Shown here: positions 39,226 through 48,288 of the stretch, piece after piece
Position numbering within the stretch: the stretch's first letter is position 1
Layout: each line of letters opens with the position of its first letter
Assembly: GCF_030209175.1 (NCBI RefSeq)
Contig: NZ_JARVSM010000001.1
Span: 2,480,001 to 2,544,000 of the forward strand
DNA from: Pseudomonas sp. efr-133-TYG-5
GTDB taxonomy: Bacteria > Pseudomonadota > Gammaproteobacteria > Pseudomonadales > Pseudomonadaceae
Length of the DNA stretch: 64,000 nt
Direction: 5' to 3'
Translations under genes and position numbers: made by a program
Notes under the pieces: model-generated
Databases searched by the model: none
The model's input: only the letters and a program-made list of their open reading frames with translations
Told to the model about the DNA's origin: nothing

Positions 39226-40953
39226 TCAGGCCGTCACGGTCTGCTCGACCAGGTGCCCGTTGTCGATCCGTACATGGCGCGGATGGAAGCGCTTGAGGCT
39301 GCTGCGATGGCCGACGCTGACGATGCTCAGGCCGGGCAACTGATCGATCAGCGCCTGGTACAGCGTCGCTTCGTCTTCTTCGTCCATCGCCGAGGTGGCC
39401 TCGTCCATGTACAGCCATTGCGGCGCGTACAGCAGCGCCCGGGCGAAGGCCAATCGCTGCTGCTCACCCGGCGAGAGCATGCGCTGCCAGTGGTTGGCCT
39501 CGTCCAGCCGCGCCACCAGATGCGGCAGGCGACAGGTTTCCAGCACTTGCGCATAACGTTCCGGCGCGTAGACGTCAGCCGGCTGTGGATAACTCAAGGC
39601 TTCGCGCAAGGTGCCAATCGGCAGGTAGGGCTTCTGCGGCAGGAACAGATAGCGTGCCGCCGGCAAGCGGATGTTGCCGTGGCCCGCCGGCCACAGGTGC
39701 CCCATCGCCCGCAGCAACGTCGACTTGCCGCTGCCGGAGCGGCCGCTGAGCATCACCCGCTCACCGGCCTCGACGGTCATGTCGGCGCTGGTCAGCAGAT
39801 GACGGCCATCGGCCAGATCCAGACCCAGGTCGTGCACGTGCAACTCGCTGCCCTGATTCTGCACATCGATGGCCGGTTTGCGCTGTTCATTGTCGGCCAT
39901 GGCCTGACGGAAACTCAGCAGACGATCACAGGTGGCGCGCCAGGAAGCGAGGCTCTGGTAGGCACTGATGAACCAGCTGAAGCTTTCCTGGACATTGCCG
40001 AATGCCGAGCTGATCTGCATCAGCTCACCCAGCTCGATCTTGCCGGCCAGATAACGCGGCGAGGCGACGATGAACGGGAAGATAATGGCGGCCTGGCTGT
40101 AACCGGCGGTGAAGAATGTCAGGCGCTTGGACACTTTCATGATGTCCCAGAAGTTATGCCAGACATTGCCGAAGCGCGCGCTCAGGCGGCGATTTTCGTT
40201 CGGCTCGCCGTTGTACAAGGCGATGCTCTCGGCGTTCTCGCGAATCCGCACCATGGAAAAACGCAGGTCGGCTTCGAAGCGTTGTTGTTGGTTGTTGAGG
40301 CCGATCAGACGACGACCGATCAAATGCGTCAGCCAACTGCCCACCACCGCGTAAACCAGCACACACCAGAACATGTAGCCGGGAATGGTGATGCCGTAGA
40401 CTTCGATGCTGCCCGACACGCCCCACAGAATGATCGAGAACGACACCAGGCTGACGATATTGCGCAGCAGGCCGATCCCCAGTTCGAGGGTGTTGGAGGT
40501 GAAGTTGTTGAGGTCTTCGGAAATCCGCTGGTCCGGGTTATCGGTGTAGCCGCCCTGCTCCAGCTGGTAGTAATTCTTGTCGGCGAGCCAACGGGAAAAG
40601 TGCTTTTCGGTGAGCCAGGCCCGCCAGCGGATCGTCAGCATCTGGGTCAGGTAGAGCCGATACACCGCACCGACGATCGCCACCGCGGCAATCGCGCAGA
40701 AATACAGGATCAGTTGCCAGAACGCCGCTTCATCTTTCTTCTGCAGCGCGTTGTAGAAATCCTTGTACCAGGTGTTGAACCACACGGAGATGCCCACGCT
40801 GAGCAACGAGAGCGCGATCACGGCAATCAGCAGCGTCCAGGCCTTGACCTTCTCTTCACTGCGCCAATAAGGCGTGATGATCGCCCACACTTTGCGAAAA
40901 AACTGCCCGCGCACAGCATCGTTGACCGCGGAATATTCAGCGTTCTGATTCAT
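39226..40953 (-). CDS. SbmA/BacA-like ABC transporter (fused membrane and ATPase domains)
   Basis: About 575 aa. The N-terminal SbmA/BacA-type transmembrane domain has six helices (KAWTLLIAVIALSLLSVGIS; AAFWQLILYFCAIAAVAIVG). The C-terminal ABC domain has Walker [10 protein letters not shown], signature LSPGEQQRLAFARA and Walker B WLYMDEATSAMD. Relatives (YddA, Rv1819c, BacA-related proteins) import peptides, cobalamin or very-long-chain fatty acids. The substrate here is unknown. The start MNQNAEYS at 40953 follows a GGAT-rich leader; twelve extra upstream codons are unlikely. Confidence 0.88.
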   Translation of the reverse strand: MNQNAEYSAVNDAVRGQFFRKVWAIITPYWRSEEKVKAWTLLIAVIALSLLSVGISVWFNTWYKDFYNALQKKDEAAFWQLILYFCAIAAVAIVGAVYRLYLTQMLTIRWRAWLTEKHFSRWLADKNYYQLEQGGYTDNPDQRISEDLNNFTSNTLELGIGLLRNIVSLVSFSIILWGVSGSIEVYGITIPGYMFWCVLVYAVVGSWLTHLIGRRLIGLNNQQQRFEADLRFSMVRIRENAESIALYNGEPNENRRLSARFGNVWHNFWDIMKVSKRLTFFTAGYSQAAIIFPFIVASPRYLAGKIELGELMQISSAFGNVQESFSWFISAYQSLASWRATCDRLLSFRQAMADNEQRKPAIDVQNQGSELHVHDLGLDLADGRHLLTSADMTVEAGERVMLSGRSGSGKSTLLRAMGHLWPAGHGNIRLPAARYLFLPQKPYLPIGTLREALSYPQPADVYAPERYAQVLETCRLPHLVARLDEANHWQRMLSPGEQQRLAFARALLYAPQWLYMDEATSAMDEEDEATLYQALIDQLPGLSIVSVGHRSSLKRFHPRHVRIDNGHLVEQTVTA

Positions 40954-41049
40954 GGATAAGGCTCGATAAAGAAAAAAACAGACACGCACCGATCATAGAT
41001 GATCGGTGCGCTTTATCGCGAGGGCTGGCGATGGCCGTTCAGCGCAGGT

Positions 41050-41610
41050 TCAGCGACGCACCGGGCGCTTCTGCAATTTGCGCTGCAGGGTACGGCGATG
41101 CATGCCCAGGGCGCGGGCGGTGGCGGAAATGTTGCCTTCGTGCTCGGTGAGCACGCGCTGGATGTGCTCCCATTGCAGGCGATCCACCGACATCGGGTTT
41201 TCCGGCACCAGGCTGTCGAGGTCGGCGTGTTCGGAGAGCAACGCGGCCAGTACATCGTCGGCGTCGGCCGGTTTGCACAGGTAGTTGCAGGCGCCACGCT
41301 TGATCGCTTCGACCGCGGTGGCGATGCTCGAGTAACCGGTGAGGATCACTACGCGCATTTCCGGATCCAGCTCCAGCAGTTTCGGCAACAGCACCAGGCC
41401 GGAGTCGCCGTCCATTTTCAGGTCGAGCGCGGCATAGTCCGGCAGGTCGGCCTGGGCCAGCGCCAGGCCCTCTTCGGCGGAACCGGCGGTGCTGACACGA
41501 AAGCCGCGGCGGGCCATGGCGCGGGCCATTACCCGGGTGAAGGTCGCGTCGTCGTCGACCAGCAGCAAATGCGGCAGTTCTTCGCCTTCGACTTGGATTT
41601 CGTCACTCAT
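41050..41610 (-). CDS. roxR: Response regulator RoxR (RegA/ActR/PrrA family)
   Basis: A 186-aa response regulator with phospho-acceptor Asp63 (ALDLKMDGDSG) and a C-terminal Fis-type HTH (GNISATARALGMHRRTLQRK), the signature of the RegA/PrrA/RoxR family. RoxR controls terminal oxidases and cyanide-resistant respiration in Pseudomonas. The start at 41610 has GGAGAC upstream; twenty extra codons of open frame lie inside roxS. It overlaps the end of roxS by 8 bases. Confidence 0.93.
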   Translation of the reverse strand: MSDEIQVEGEELPHLLLVDDDATFTRVMARAMARRGFRVSTAGSAEEGLALAQADLPDYAALDLKMDGDSGLVLLPKLLELDPEMRVVILTGYSSIATAVEAIKRGACNYLCKPADADDVLAALLSEHADLDSLVPENPMSVDRLQWEHIQRVLTEHEGNISATARALGMHRRTLQRKLQKRPVRR

Positions 41611-42865
41611 GTTGGTCTCCTCGGGCGCCGTGGGGCAGGCGCAGCTCGGTGAGCGTGCCGCCTTCCTCATGACTATAGAGTTTCACTGAGCCGCCGGCGC
41701 GTGTCACGCTGGCCTTGCTCAAAAACAGGCCCAGGCCGAAACCTTTGCCCTTGGTGGTAAAAAACGGTTTGCCGATCTGTTCGGCAATCGCCAGCGGCAC
41801 ACCGGCGCCGTGGTCGCGAATGCTGATGGTCAGGTCTTCGGCGGTCCAGTCCAGGGTCACCTGGAGATTCTCTGGGCAGGCGTCGGCAGCGTTGTTGAGC
41901 AGATTCAACAGCGCCTGGGTCAGGTCCGGCGGCGGTGCCATGCGTGGCACCGGGCCCTGGCCGAGCCGCTGGAAGCGGTAACTGGCCTCGGGGCGCATCA
42001 GGTGCCAGCGGTTGAGGGCTTCGTCGAGCCAGACGGTGACGTCCTGCATTTCCACCGCCAGGCGCCGGTTGGCTTCGGCGGCGCGCACCAGTTGCTGCAG
42101 GGTTTCCTTGCACAACTTGACCTGATCCTGCAGCACCTTCAGATCATCCTGCAGCGACGGGTCGGGATGATCCTGCTGCATCTCCTTGAGCAACACACTC
42201 ATGGTCGCCAGCGGCGTGCCGAGTTCGTGCGCCGCACCGGCCGCCTGGGTGGCGACCGCAAGCAATTGCTGATCGCGCAGGCCTTCCTCGCGGCGGATCG
42301 CGCGCAACTCTTCCTGACGACGCAACTCTTCGGCCATCCGCGCGGCGAAGAACGTAATCACCGCCGCGGCGAGGGCAAAGCTCAGCCACATGCCGTAGAT
42401 CTGCAGGTTTTCGCGCGCCACCGGCAGGGTTTCCAGCGGATAGAAGTGCGTCAGCATCAGGGTGTACAAAGCCAGTGCAATGCCCGAGAGCACCACTGAA
42501 TAACGCCATGGCAACGTCACCGCGGCAATGGTCAACGGCACCAGGTAATAGGACACGAACGGGTTGGTCGAACCGCCGGAGAAATACAGCAAGGCACTGT
42601 GGATAACCAGATCGCAGGCCAGTTGCAGCGCGTATTCCAGCTCGGTCACCGGCCACGATGTGCGCAGGCGCACGGCGGTGAACACACAGAGCAGAATCGA
42701 ACAGCCGAGGGTCATCACCAGTTGCACCCAGGGCAACGGCAACAGATTCAGCCAGTAGGCCAGGCCCACGGAACCGGCCTGGGCGGCCAGTACCAAGGTG
42801 CGAATGAACGTCAGCCGCCAGAGGTTCTGGCGAGTGGCGGAAGTCAGTTGTACGGGGGCGAGCAT
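41603..42865 (-). CDS. roxS: Redox sensor histidine kinase RoxS (RegB/PrrB family)
   Basis: A 420-aa sensor kinase with six transmembrane helices. The quinone-site heptad GGSTNPF (97-103) of RegB kinases is present. The phospho-accepting His213 lies in AAGAAHELGTPLA, followed by an HATPase domain (NAADACPENL; GKGFGLGLFLSK). It senses the redox state of the respiratory chain and phosphorylates RoxR. The start at 42865 has AGGAGAGCTC upstream; the frame runs 32 codons further without support. Confidence 0.92.
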   Translation of the reverse strand: MLAPVQLTSATRQNLWRLTFIRTLVLAAQAGSVGLAYWLNLLPLPWVQLVMTLGCSILLCVFTAVRLRTSWPVTELEYALQLACDLVIHSALLYFSGGSTNPFVSYYLVPLTIAAVTLPWRYSVVLSGIALALYTLMLTHFYPLETLPVARENLQIYGMWLSFALAAAVITFFAARMAEELRRQEELRAIRREEGLRDQQLLAVATQAAGAAHELGTPLATMSVLLKEMQQDHPDPSLQDDLKVLQDQVKLCKETLQQLVRAAEANRRLAVEMQDVTVWLDEALNRWHLMRPEASYRFQRLGQGPVPRMAPPPDLTQALLNLLNNAADACPENLQVTLDWTAEDLTISIRDHGAGVPLAIAEQIGKPFFTTKGKGFGLGLFLSKASVTRAGGSVKLYSHEEGGTLTELRLPHGARGDQHE

Positions 42866-43129
42866 GAGCTCTCCTGATGAGCGCTCCAGGCGGATCGCAC
42901 GGAGTATAACCAAGCCGCGCGCCTGAGAGGCGAAAGTGCGGCAAACGACCACATGGCGCAATGTCCGCGTGCGGCTATAAGCACGCCGTTGCGCCAGCTT
43001 CCCTGGCGTTGTGGGGGATGATCCGCTTGCCGGGAAAAAACCGGCGATCGAGGGGCCGAGCGCCGGTTTATCCGCTTCATCGACGCCGCGCCTGCGCCGG
43101 CCGTGCGACCGTCACGCGCGGCAAGTGAC

Positions 43130-43318
43130 TCAGTGGTTGTAGCCGTCGGCGCTCTTGAGGGTCTGCACGTAGTTCCATGCCTCGTCCTCAGTGCCGAACT
43201 TGACCTCCAGGGACGTGCCGTCCTTGTAGACGCCCCACCATTGCGCGTCGGCGTATCCGGACGTCTGGAACACGTTGTAACCCTGGGCTTTCGCTTCATT
43301 TTTCTCTTGAGCGTTCAT
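43130..43318 (-). CDS. Small hypothetical protein, 62 aa
   Basis: MNAQEKNEAKAQGYNVFQTS begins a 62-aa soluble protein with an aromatic middle (QWWGVYKDGTSLEVKFGTED), resembling DUF2188-like stress-linked small proteins. No signal peptide or membrane helix. The ATG at 43318 is preceded by AGGAC. A 16-bp palindrome lies ~107 bases upstream (43426-43441). Function unknown. Confidence 0.7.
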   Translation of the reverse strand: MNAQEKNEAKAQGYNVFQTSGYADAQWWGVYKDGTSLEVKFGTEDEAWNYVQTLKSADGYNH

Positions 43319-43425
43319 GGCGATGTCCTCGTAGGAGTGGTCAGTGCATCGAGCACAGTCACCGAGCGGCAAAGCCGTGGCGACTGGCTGACGACCATGC
43401 TCAACCAGGTGCCGGCGCATTTCTA

Positions 43426-43441
43426 CTGTCAGAACTGACAG
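43426..43441. repeat. 16-bp inverted repeat upstream of the 62-aa gene
   Basis: CTGTCAGAACTGACAG has two 7-base perfect arms. It formally fits CTG-N10-CAG but lacks the TAT/ATA inner bases of LexA sites, so it is more likely an operator for another regulator. It lies in the 264-base divergent region between the 62-aa gene and the SIMPL gene. Confidence 0.5.
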
Positions 43442-43582
43442 GTGCTCCCTCGATAAAAAACGCCGATACTGCGCCGGTCTGTATAGAAGTTGTAACTGGG
43501 CGAACCGGAGGGCAGAAGCTAGAGTCTGATGGTTTCACGCAGGCCGCCGAATCATCACCTGCGCCCTCATCAAGGAGCCTTC

Positions 43583-44299
43583 ATGCACACATTCCGCCGC
43601 AGCGCCGCCCTTCTCGCCCTGACCGTCGGCAGCGTCGCCAGCCTTCCGGCCCTGGCCGCCGATGCGCTGAACTACAACCAGATTTCCCTGCGCGCCGAAG
43701 TCAGCCAGGAAGTGGCCCGCGACCTGATGATCGTGACCCTGTACACCGAAGAACAGAACACCGACCCGGCCAAACTCGCCGCCGATGTCAGTACCACCCT
43801 GAACAAGGCGCTGGCCCAGGCCAAGCAGGTCAAGGACATCACCCTGCGCCAGGGCAGCCGCAACAGCTACCCGATCTACGACACCAAGGGCCAGAAGATC
43901 ACCGGCTGGCGCGAACGTGCCGAACTGCGCCTGGAAAGCGCTGACTTCGCCGCGCTGTCCAAGCTCACCGGCGAGCTGCTCGGCGACCTGAAAATGGGCG
44001 GCATGGATTTCGCCATTGCTGATCCGACCCGCAAATCCAGCGAAGACGCGCTGCTCAAGGAAGCCGTGACCGCCTTCAAGGCCCGAGCCCAACTGGCCAC
44101 CGACGCCCTCGGCGGCAAGGGCTACAAAATCGTCAATCTGAACCTCAACAGCAACGGTTATCCACAACCGTACCTGCGCGCGCCGATGATGATGAAAGCC
44201 GCCGGCATGGACGCGGCCCCGGTGACGCCCGAGGTCGAAGCGGGCACCAGCCAGGTCAGCATGACGGCCGATGGCTCGATTGAAGTGCTGATGCAGTGA
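43583..44299 (+). CDS. SIMPL (DUF541) domain periplasmic protein
   Basis: A 238-aa secreted protein with a signal peptide ending PALAA (residues ~1-24), then the SIMPL/YggE domain (ISLRAEVSQEVARDLMIVTL; KGYKIVNLNLNSNGYPQPYL). YggE-family proteins are linked to oxidative stress in E. coli, but the mechanism is not known. AAGGAG precedes the ATG by 7 bases. A strong terminator follows, so it is monocistronic. Confidence 0.85.
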   Translation: MHTFRRSAALLALTVGSVASLPALAADALNYNQISLRAEVSQEVARDLMIVTLYTEEQNTDPAKLAADVSTTLNKALAQAKQVKDITLRQGSRNSYPIYDTKGQKITGWRERAELRLESADFAALSKLTGELLGDLKMGGMDFAIADPTRKSSEDALLKEAVTAFKARAQLATDALGGKGYKIVNLNLNSNGYPQPYLRAPMMMKAAGMDAAPVTPEVEAGTSQVSMTADGSIEVLMQ

Positions 44300-44316
44300 G
44301 CTGAATCGGGCTGAAT

Positions 44317-44354
44317 GAAAAACCGGCGATTGGTCATCGATCGCCGGTTTTTTT
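44317..44354 (+). terminator. Intrinsic terminator after the SIMPL gene
   Basis: AAAAACCGGCGAT pairs with ATCGCCGGTTTTT (a few loop bases between) and is followed by a T run. It separates the SIMPL gene from the dipeptide locus. Confidence 0.9.
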
Positions 44355-44498
44355 CTGCCTGGATTGCGTGTCACCGGACCGCTGCCCTCGCTGGATATAC
44401 CGAGATAGACGCGCGCCCGAGAAAATCGATATTTCCGCAGGCCGCTGCAATCCCGCTAACCTCCAGCAACAGCCACCTCCACTCTCCCCGGGGACTCC

Positions 44499-46100
44499 AT
44501 GGATCGATTCACCCTCAAGCCACTGTTCATCGCCTTCGCCCTCAGCACCCTGGCCCCCATCGCCAACGCCGCCACCACCCTGGTCTACTGCTCCGAAGCC
44601 AGCCCGGCCGGCTTCGACCCCAGCCAGTACACCAGCGGCACCGATTTCGACGCTTCGGCGGAAACCGTCTTCAACCGCCTGACCCAGTTCAAGCGCGGCG
44701 GCACCGACATCGAACCGGGCCTGGCGACCACCTGGGACGTCTCCAGCGACGGCCTGCAGTACACCTTCCACCTGCGCCAAGGGGTGAAATTCCACACCAC
44801 CGAATACTTCACCCCAACCCGCGACTTCAACGCCGACGACGTGCTGTTCACCTTCCAGCGCCTGCTCGACCCGGAAAACGCCTTCCGCAAGGCCTATCCC
44901 GCCGAGTCGCCGTACTTCACCGACATGGGCCTGAACACCACGATCAAATCGGTGGAAAAACTCGACGAGCACACGGTGCGCTTCAACCTGAACAACGTCG
45001 ACGCCGCGTTCGTGCAGAACCTCGCGATGAGTTTCGCCTCGGTGCAGTCGGCCGAGTACGCCGCGCAGCTGCTCAAGGAAGGCAAGGCCGCCGACCTCAA
45101 CCAGAAACCGGTCGGCACCGGCCCGTTTGTGTTCAAGCGTTACCAGAAGGACGCGCAGATCCGCTACGTGGCGAACACGGCCTACTGGAAACCCGAGGAC
45201 GTCAAAATCGACAACCTGGTGTTCTCGATCACCCCCGATGCCGCGGTGCGTCTGCAGAAGCTCAAGGCCGGCGAGTGCCAGGTCAGTGGCTATCCGCGCC
45301 CGGCGGATATCGACGTGATGGAAAAAGACCCGAATCTGCGGGTGTTGAAGCAGGCCGGGTTCAACCTGGGCTTCCTCGCCTACAACACCACCCATCCGCC
45401 GCTGGACCAGCTCAAGGTGCGCCAAGCCCTGGACATGGCCATCGATAAACCGGCGATCATCAAGGCCGTTTACCAGAGTGCCGGGCAACTGGCGCAAAAC
45501 GCCTTGCCGCCGGCGCAATGGTCGTACGATCCGAATATCAAGGACGCCCCCTACGACCCGGTGAAAGCCAAGGCGCTACTCAAGGAGGCTGGGGTTGCGC
45601 CGGGTACAACCATCAACCTCTGGGCCATGACCGTGCAGCGTGCTTCCAACCCGAATGCGCGCATGTCGGCGCAGATGATTCAGCAGGACTGGGAGAAGAT
45701 CGGCATCAAGGCCAACATCGTCAGCTATGAATGGGGCGAGTACATCAAGCGCGCGAAAAACGGCGAACACGACGCGATGATCTATGGCTGGACCGGTGAC
45801 AACGGCGACCCGGACAACTGGCTCGGCGTGCTCTACAGCTGCGCGGCGGTGAAAGGCAGCAACTACGCCAAATGGTGCAATCCCGATTACGACAAACGGG
45901 TGCAGCAGGCCAAGGTGTCCACTGACAAGGCAGAGCGGGTAAAACTGTATCAACAGGCGCAACTGATCCTTAAACAGCAGGTGCCGATCACCCCGATTGC
46001 CAACTCCACGGTGTTCCAGCCGATGCGCAAGGAAGTCAGCGACTTCCGCATCAGCCCGTTCGGTCTAACCCCCTTCTACGGCGTGGGTATAAATAAGTAA
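44499..46100 (+). CDS. dppA1: Dipeptide/oligopeptide ABC transporter substrate-binding protein 1
   Basis: A 533-aa periplasmic SBP-family-5 protein. Signal peptide ends ANAAT near residue 25. Family motifs TYTFHLRQGVKFH, PVGTGPFVFKRYQ and WTGDNGDPDNW are present. It should deliver di- or tripeptides to DppBC. It is the first of four paralogues; similarity to the next two is very high, including long nearly identical blocks. It ends 260 bases before dppA2. Confidence 0.9.
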   Translation: MDRFTLKPLFIAFALSTLAPIANAATTLVYCSEASPAGFDPSQYTSGTDFDASAETVFNRLTQFKRGGTDIEPGLATTWDVSSDGLQYTFHLRQGVKFHTTEYFTPTRDFNADDVLFTFQRLLDPENAFRKAYPAESPYFTDMGLNTTIKSVEKLDEHTVRFNLNNVDAAFVQNLAMSFASVQSAEYAAQLLKEGKAADLNQKPVGTGPFVFKRYQKDAQIRYVANTAYWKPEDVKIDNLVFSITPDAAVRLQKLKAGECQVSGYPRPADIDVMEKDPNLRVLKQAGFNLGFLAYNTTHPPLDQLKVRQALDMAIDKPAIIKAVYQSAGQLAQNALPPAQWSYDPNIKDAPYDPVKAKALLKEAGVAPGTTINLWAMTVQRASNPNARMSAQMIQQDWEKIGIKANIVSYEWGEYIKRAKNGEHDAMIYGWTGDNGDPDNWLGVLYSCAAVKGSNYAKWCNPDYDKRVQQAKVSTDKAERVKLYQQAQLILKQQVPITPIANSTVFQPMRKEVSDFRISPFGLTPFYGVGINK

Positions 46101-46360
46101 CACCAGGCCCCAAGGCGGCGCGCACATCGTGACCGACGCACCGTTTTGGGGCTCCATTTGCACCGTAAAAACCACCCGCAAACGGTCAAATGCGTCAGAA
46201 GTTATACAGATGCGACATTAAGGTACGTTCGTGCCACCGTTTGAGGCTGGCGGTCGCTCTGGATCTTGCATTGGGTATGGGCCCTGCATAAGTATCCGCA
46301 GGCACGACTCACGAGGTCGTACCTCACTATTAAAAAATGACAACAAATCATGAGGCCAAC

Positions 46361-47986
46361 ATGCTTAAACACGCGGTCATTCCGTTTTTAGTCGGCGCAG
46401 GCTTGTTAGCCTCCGCACCTTTCGCCACCGCTGCGACTAACCTGGTGTTCTGCTCCGAAGGCAGCCCGGCCGGTTTCGACCCAGGCCAGTACACCACCGG
46501 AACCGACTTCGACGCCTCTGCCGAAACCATGTTCAACCGTCTGACCCAGTTCGAGCGTGGCGGCACCGCCGTGATTCCTGGGCTGGCGACCAGCTGGGAC
46601 ATTTCTCCGGATGGCCTGACCTACACCTTCCACCTGCGTGAAGGCGTCAAGTTCCACACCACCCCGTATTTCAAGCCGACTCGTGAGTTCAACGCCGACG
46701 ACGTGCTGTTCACCTTCAATCGCATGATCAACAAGGATGACCCGTTCCGTAAGGCGTACCCGACCGAATTCCCGTACTTCACCGACATGGGGATGGACAC
46801 CAACATCACCAAGATCGATAAAGTCGACGACCACACCGTCAAGTTCACGCTGAAAGAAGTCGACGCCGCGTTCATCCAGAACATGGCCATGAGCTTCGCT
46901 TCGGTGCAGTCTGCCGAGTACGCTGCCCAGCTGCTCAAGGAAGGCAAGGCTGCCGACATCAACCAGAAGCCGATCGGCACTGGTCCGTTCGTGTTCAAGA
47001 GCTACCAGAAAGACTCGAACATCCGTTACACCGGCAACAAGGATTACTGGAAGCCGGACGACGTGAAGATCGACAACCTGATCTTCGCCATCACCACCGA
47101 CCCGTCGGTGCGCATCCAGAAGCTGAAAAAGAACGAGTGCCAGGTCACCCTGTTCCCGCGTCCGGCCGACCTCGCCGCACTGAAAGCCGATCCTGCGTTG
47201 AAGATGCCTGACCAGGCCGGTTTCAACCTGGGCTACATCGCCTACAACGTGATGGACAAGGTCAAGGGCAGCAACGAGCCGAACCCGCTGGCCAACCTCA
47301 AGGTGCGCCAGGCGCTGGACATGGCGGTGAACAAGCCACAGATCATCGACTCGGTTTACCAGGGCGCGGGCCAACTGGCCGTCAACGCCATGCCGCCGAC
47401 CCAGTGGTCCTACGACACCACCATCAAGGATGCCAAGTACGACCCTGAGAAAGCCAAGGAGCTGCTCAAGGAAGCTGGCGTCAAGGAAGGTACCGAGATC
47501 GTGCTGTGGGCCATGCCGGTGCAGCGTCCGTACAACCCGAACGCCAAGCTGATGGCAGAAATGCTCCAGTCCGACTGGAAGAAGATCGGTCTGAACGTGA
47601 AGATCACCAGTTACGAGTGGGGCGAGTACATCAAGCGCTCCAAAGGTGGCGAGAACCAGGCCATGATCATTGGCTGGAGCGGTGACAACGGTGACCCGGA
47701 CAACTGGCTCAACGTGCTGTTCGGTTGCGACTCGCTGAGTGGCAACAACTTCTCCAAATGGTGCGACAAGAAGTTCGACGGCCTCGTCAAGGAAGCCAAG
47801 CGCACCACCGATCAGGCCAAGCGCACCGAACTCTACAAAGAGGCGCAACACGTCCTCAAAGATGCAGTCCCCATGACACCTATCGCTCACTCGACGGTGT
47901 ATCAACCCATGCGCGCCAACGTGCAGGATTTCAAGATCAGCCCATTCGGCCTGAACTCCTTCTACGGCGTCAGCGTCAGCAAGTAA
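46361..47986 (+). CDS. dppA2: Dipeptide/oligopeptide ABC transporter substrate-binding protein 2
   Basis: A 541-aa SBP-family-5 protein; signal MLKHAVIPFLVGAGLLASAP, cleaved near FATAA. The ATG at 46361 has GAGG at 5 bases spacing; an upstream in-frame ATG (46337) lacks one. Codon choice leans toward CGT, GGT and GCT, as in highly expressed genes, more than in the paralogues. It shares the GTGPFVFKSYQKDSNIRYTGN block with paralogue 3 and the MSFASVQSAEYAAQLLKEGK block with paralogue 1. A strong terminator follows at once. Confidence 0.9.
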   Translation: MLKHAVIPFLVGAGLLASAPFATAATNLVFCSEGSPAGFDPGQYTTGTDFDASAETMFNRLTQFERGGTAVIPGLATSWDISPDGLTYTFHLREGVKFHTTPYFKPTREFNADDVLFTFNRMINKDDPFRKAYPTEFPYFTDMGMDTNITKIDKVDDHTVKFTLKEVDAAFIQNMAMSFASVQSAEYAAQLLKEGKAADINQKPIGTGPFVFKSYQKDSNIRYTGNKDYWKPDDVKIDNLIFAITTDPSVRIQKLKKNECQVTLFPRPADLAALKADPALKMPDQAGFNLGYIAYNVMDKVKGSNEPNPLANLKVRQALDMAVNKPQIIDSVYQGAGQLAVNAMPPTQWSYDTTIKDAKYDPEKAKELLKEAGVKEGTEIVLWAMPVQRPYNPNAKLMAEMLQSDWKKIGLNVKITSYEWGEYIKRSKGGENQAMIIGWSGDNGDPDNWLNVLFGCDSLSGNNFSKWCDKKFDGLVKEAKRTTDQAKRTELYKEAQHVLKDAVPMTPIAHSTVYQPMRANVQDFKISPFGLNSFYGVSVSK

Positions 47987-47992
47987 AACAGG

Positions 47993-48028
47993 CAGCGGCG
48001 ACGTTTTCAGCGTCGCCGCTGTTTTTTT
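47993..48028 (+). terminator. Intrinsic terminator after dppA2
   Basis: CAGCGGCGACG pairs with CGTCGCCGCTG around TTTTCAG and is followed by seven T. The rest of the 302-base gap to dppA3 (48029-48288) shows no ORF or repeat; it probably holds a separate promoter for dppA3. Confidence 0.9.
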
Positions 48029-48288
48029 CTGCCGATCGGCTAGGAATTTGCCTACATCCTTTTCCTCCAGGTCTTACCTGGGCGGGTTAGGACGTGTTGC
48101 CTTTTCCTACGAGTCTTTAGGACTCAACGCATTTACTGCCAGACCTGCGGCCCCTACCGTCAGGTTCTGACCAGTGACTGCGCGGGCTGACGGTTTTGCT
48201 GTCCGTATTGGTTTGAGCTCGATGCAGCCACCACGTCCCTGGATGGGACCGCGGCGCATCGATTAACACGACAAAAAGAGGGAGCGTC

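Noticed and set aside
43426..43441. Second LexA box
   Set aside because: It has CTG-N10-CAG but the inner bases TCAG/CTGA lack the TAT/ATA needed for good LexA sites.
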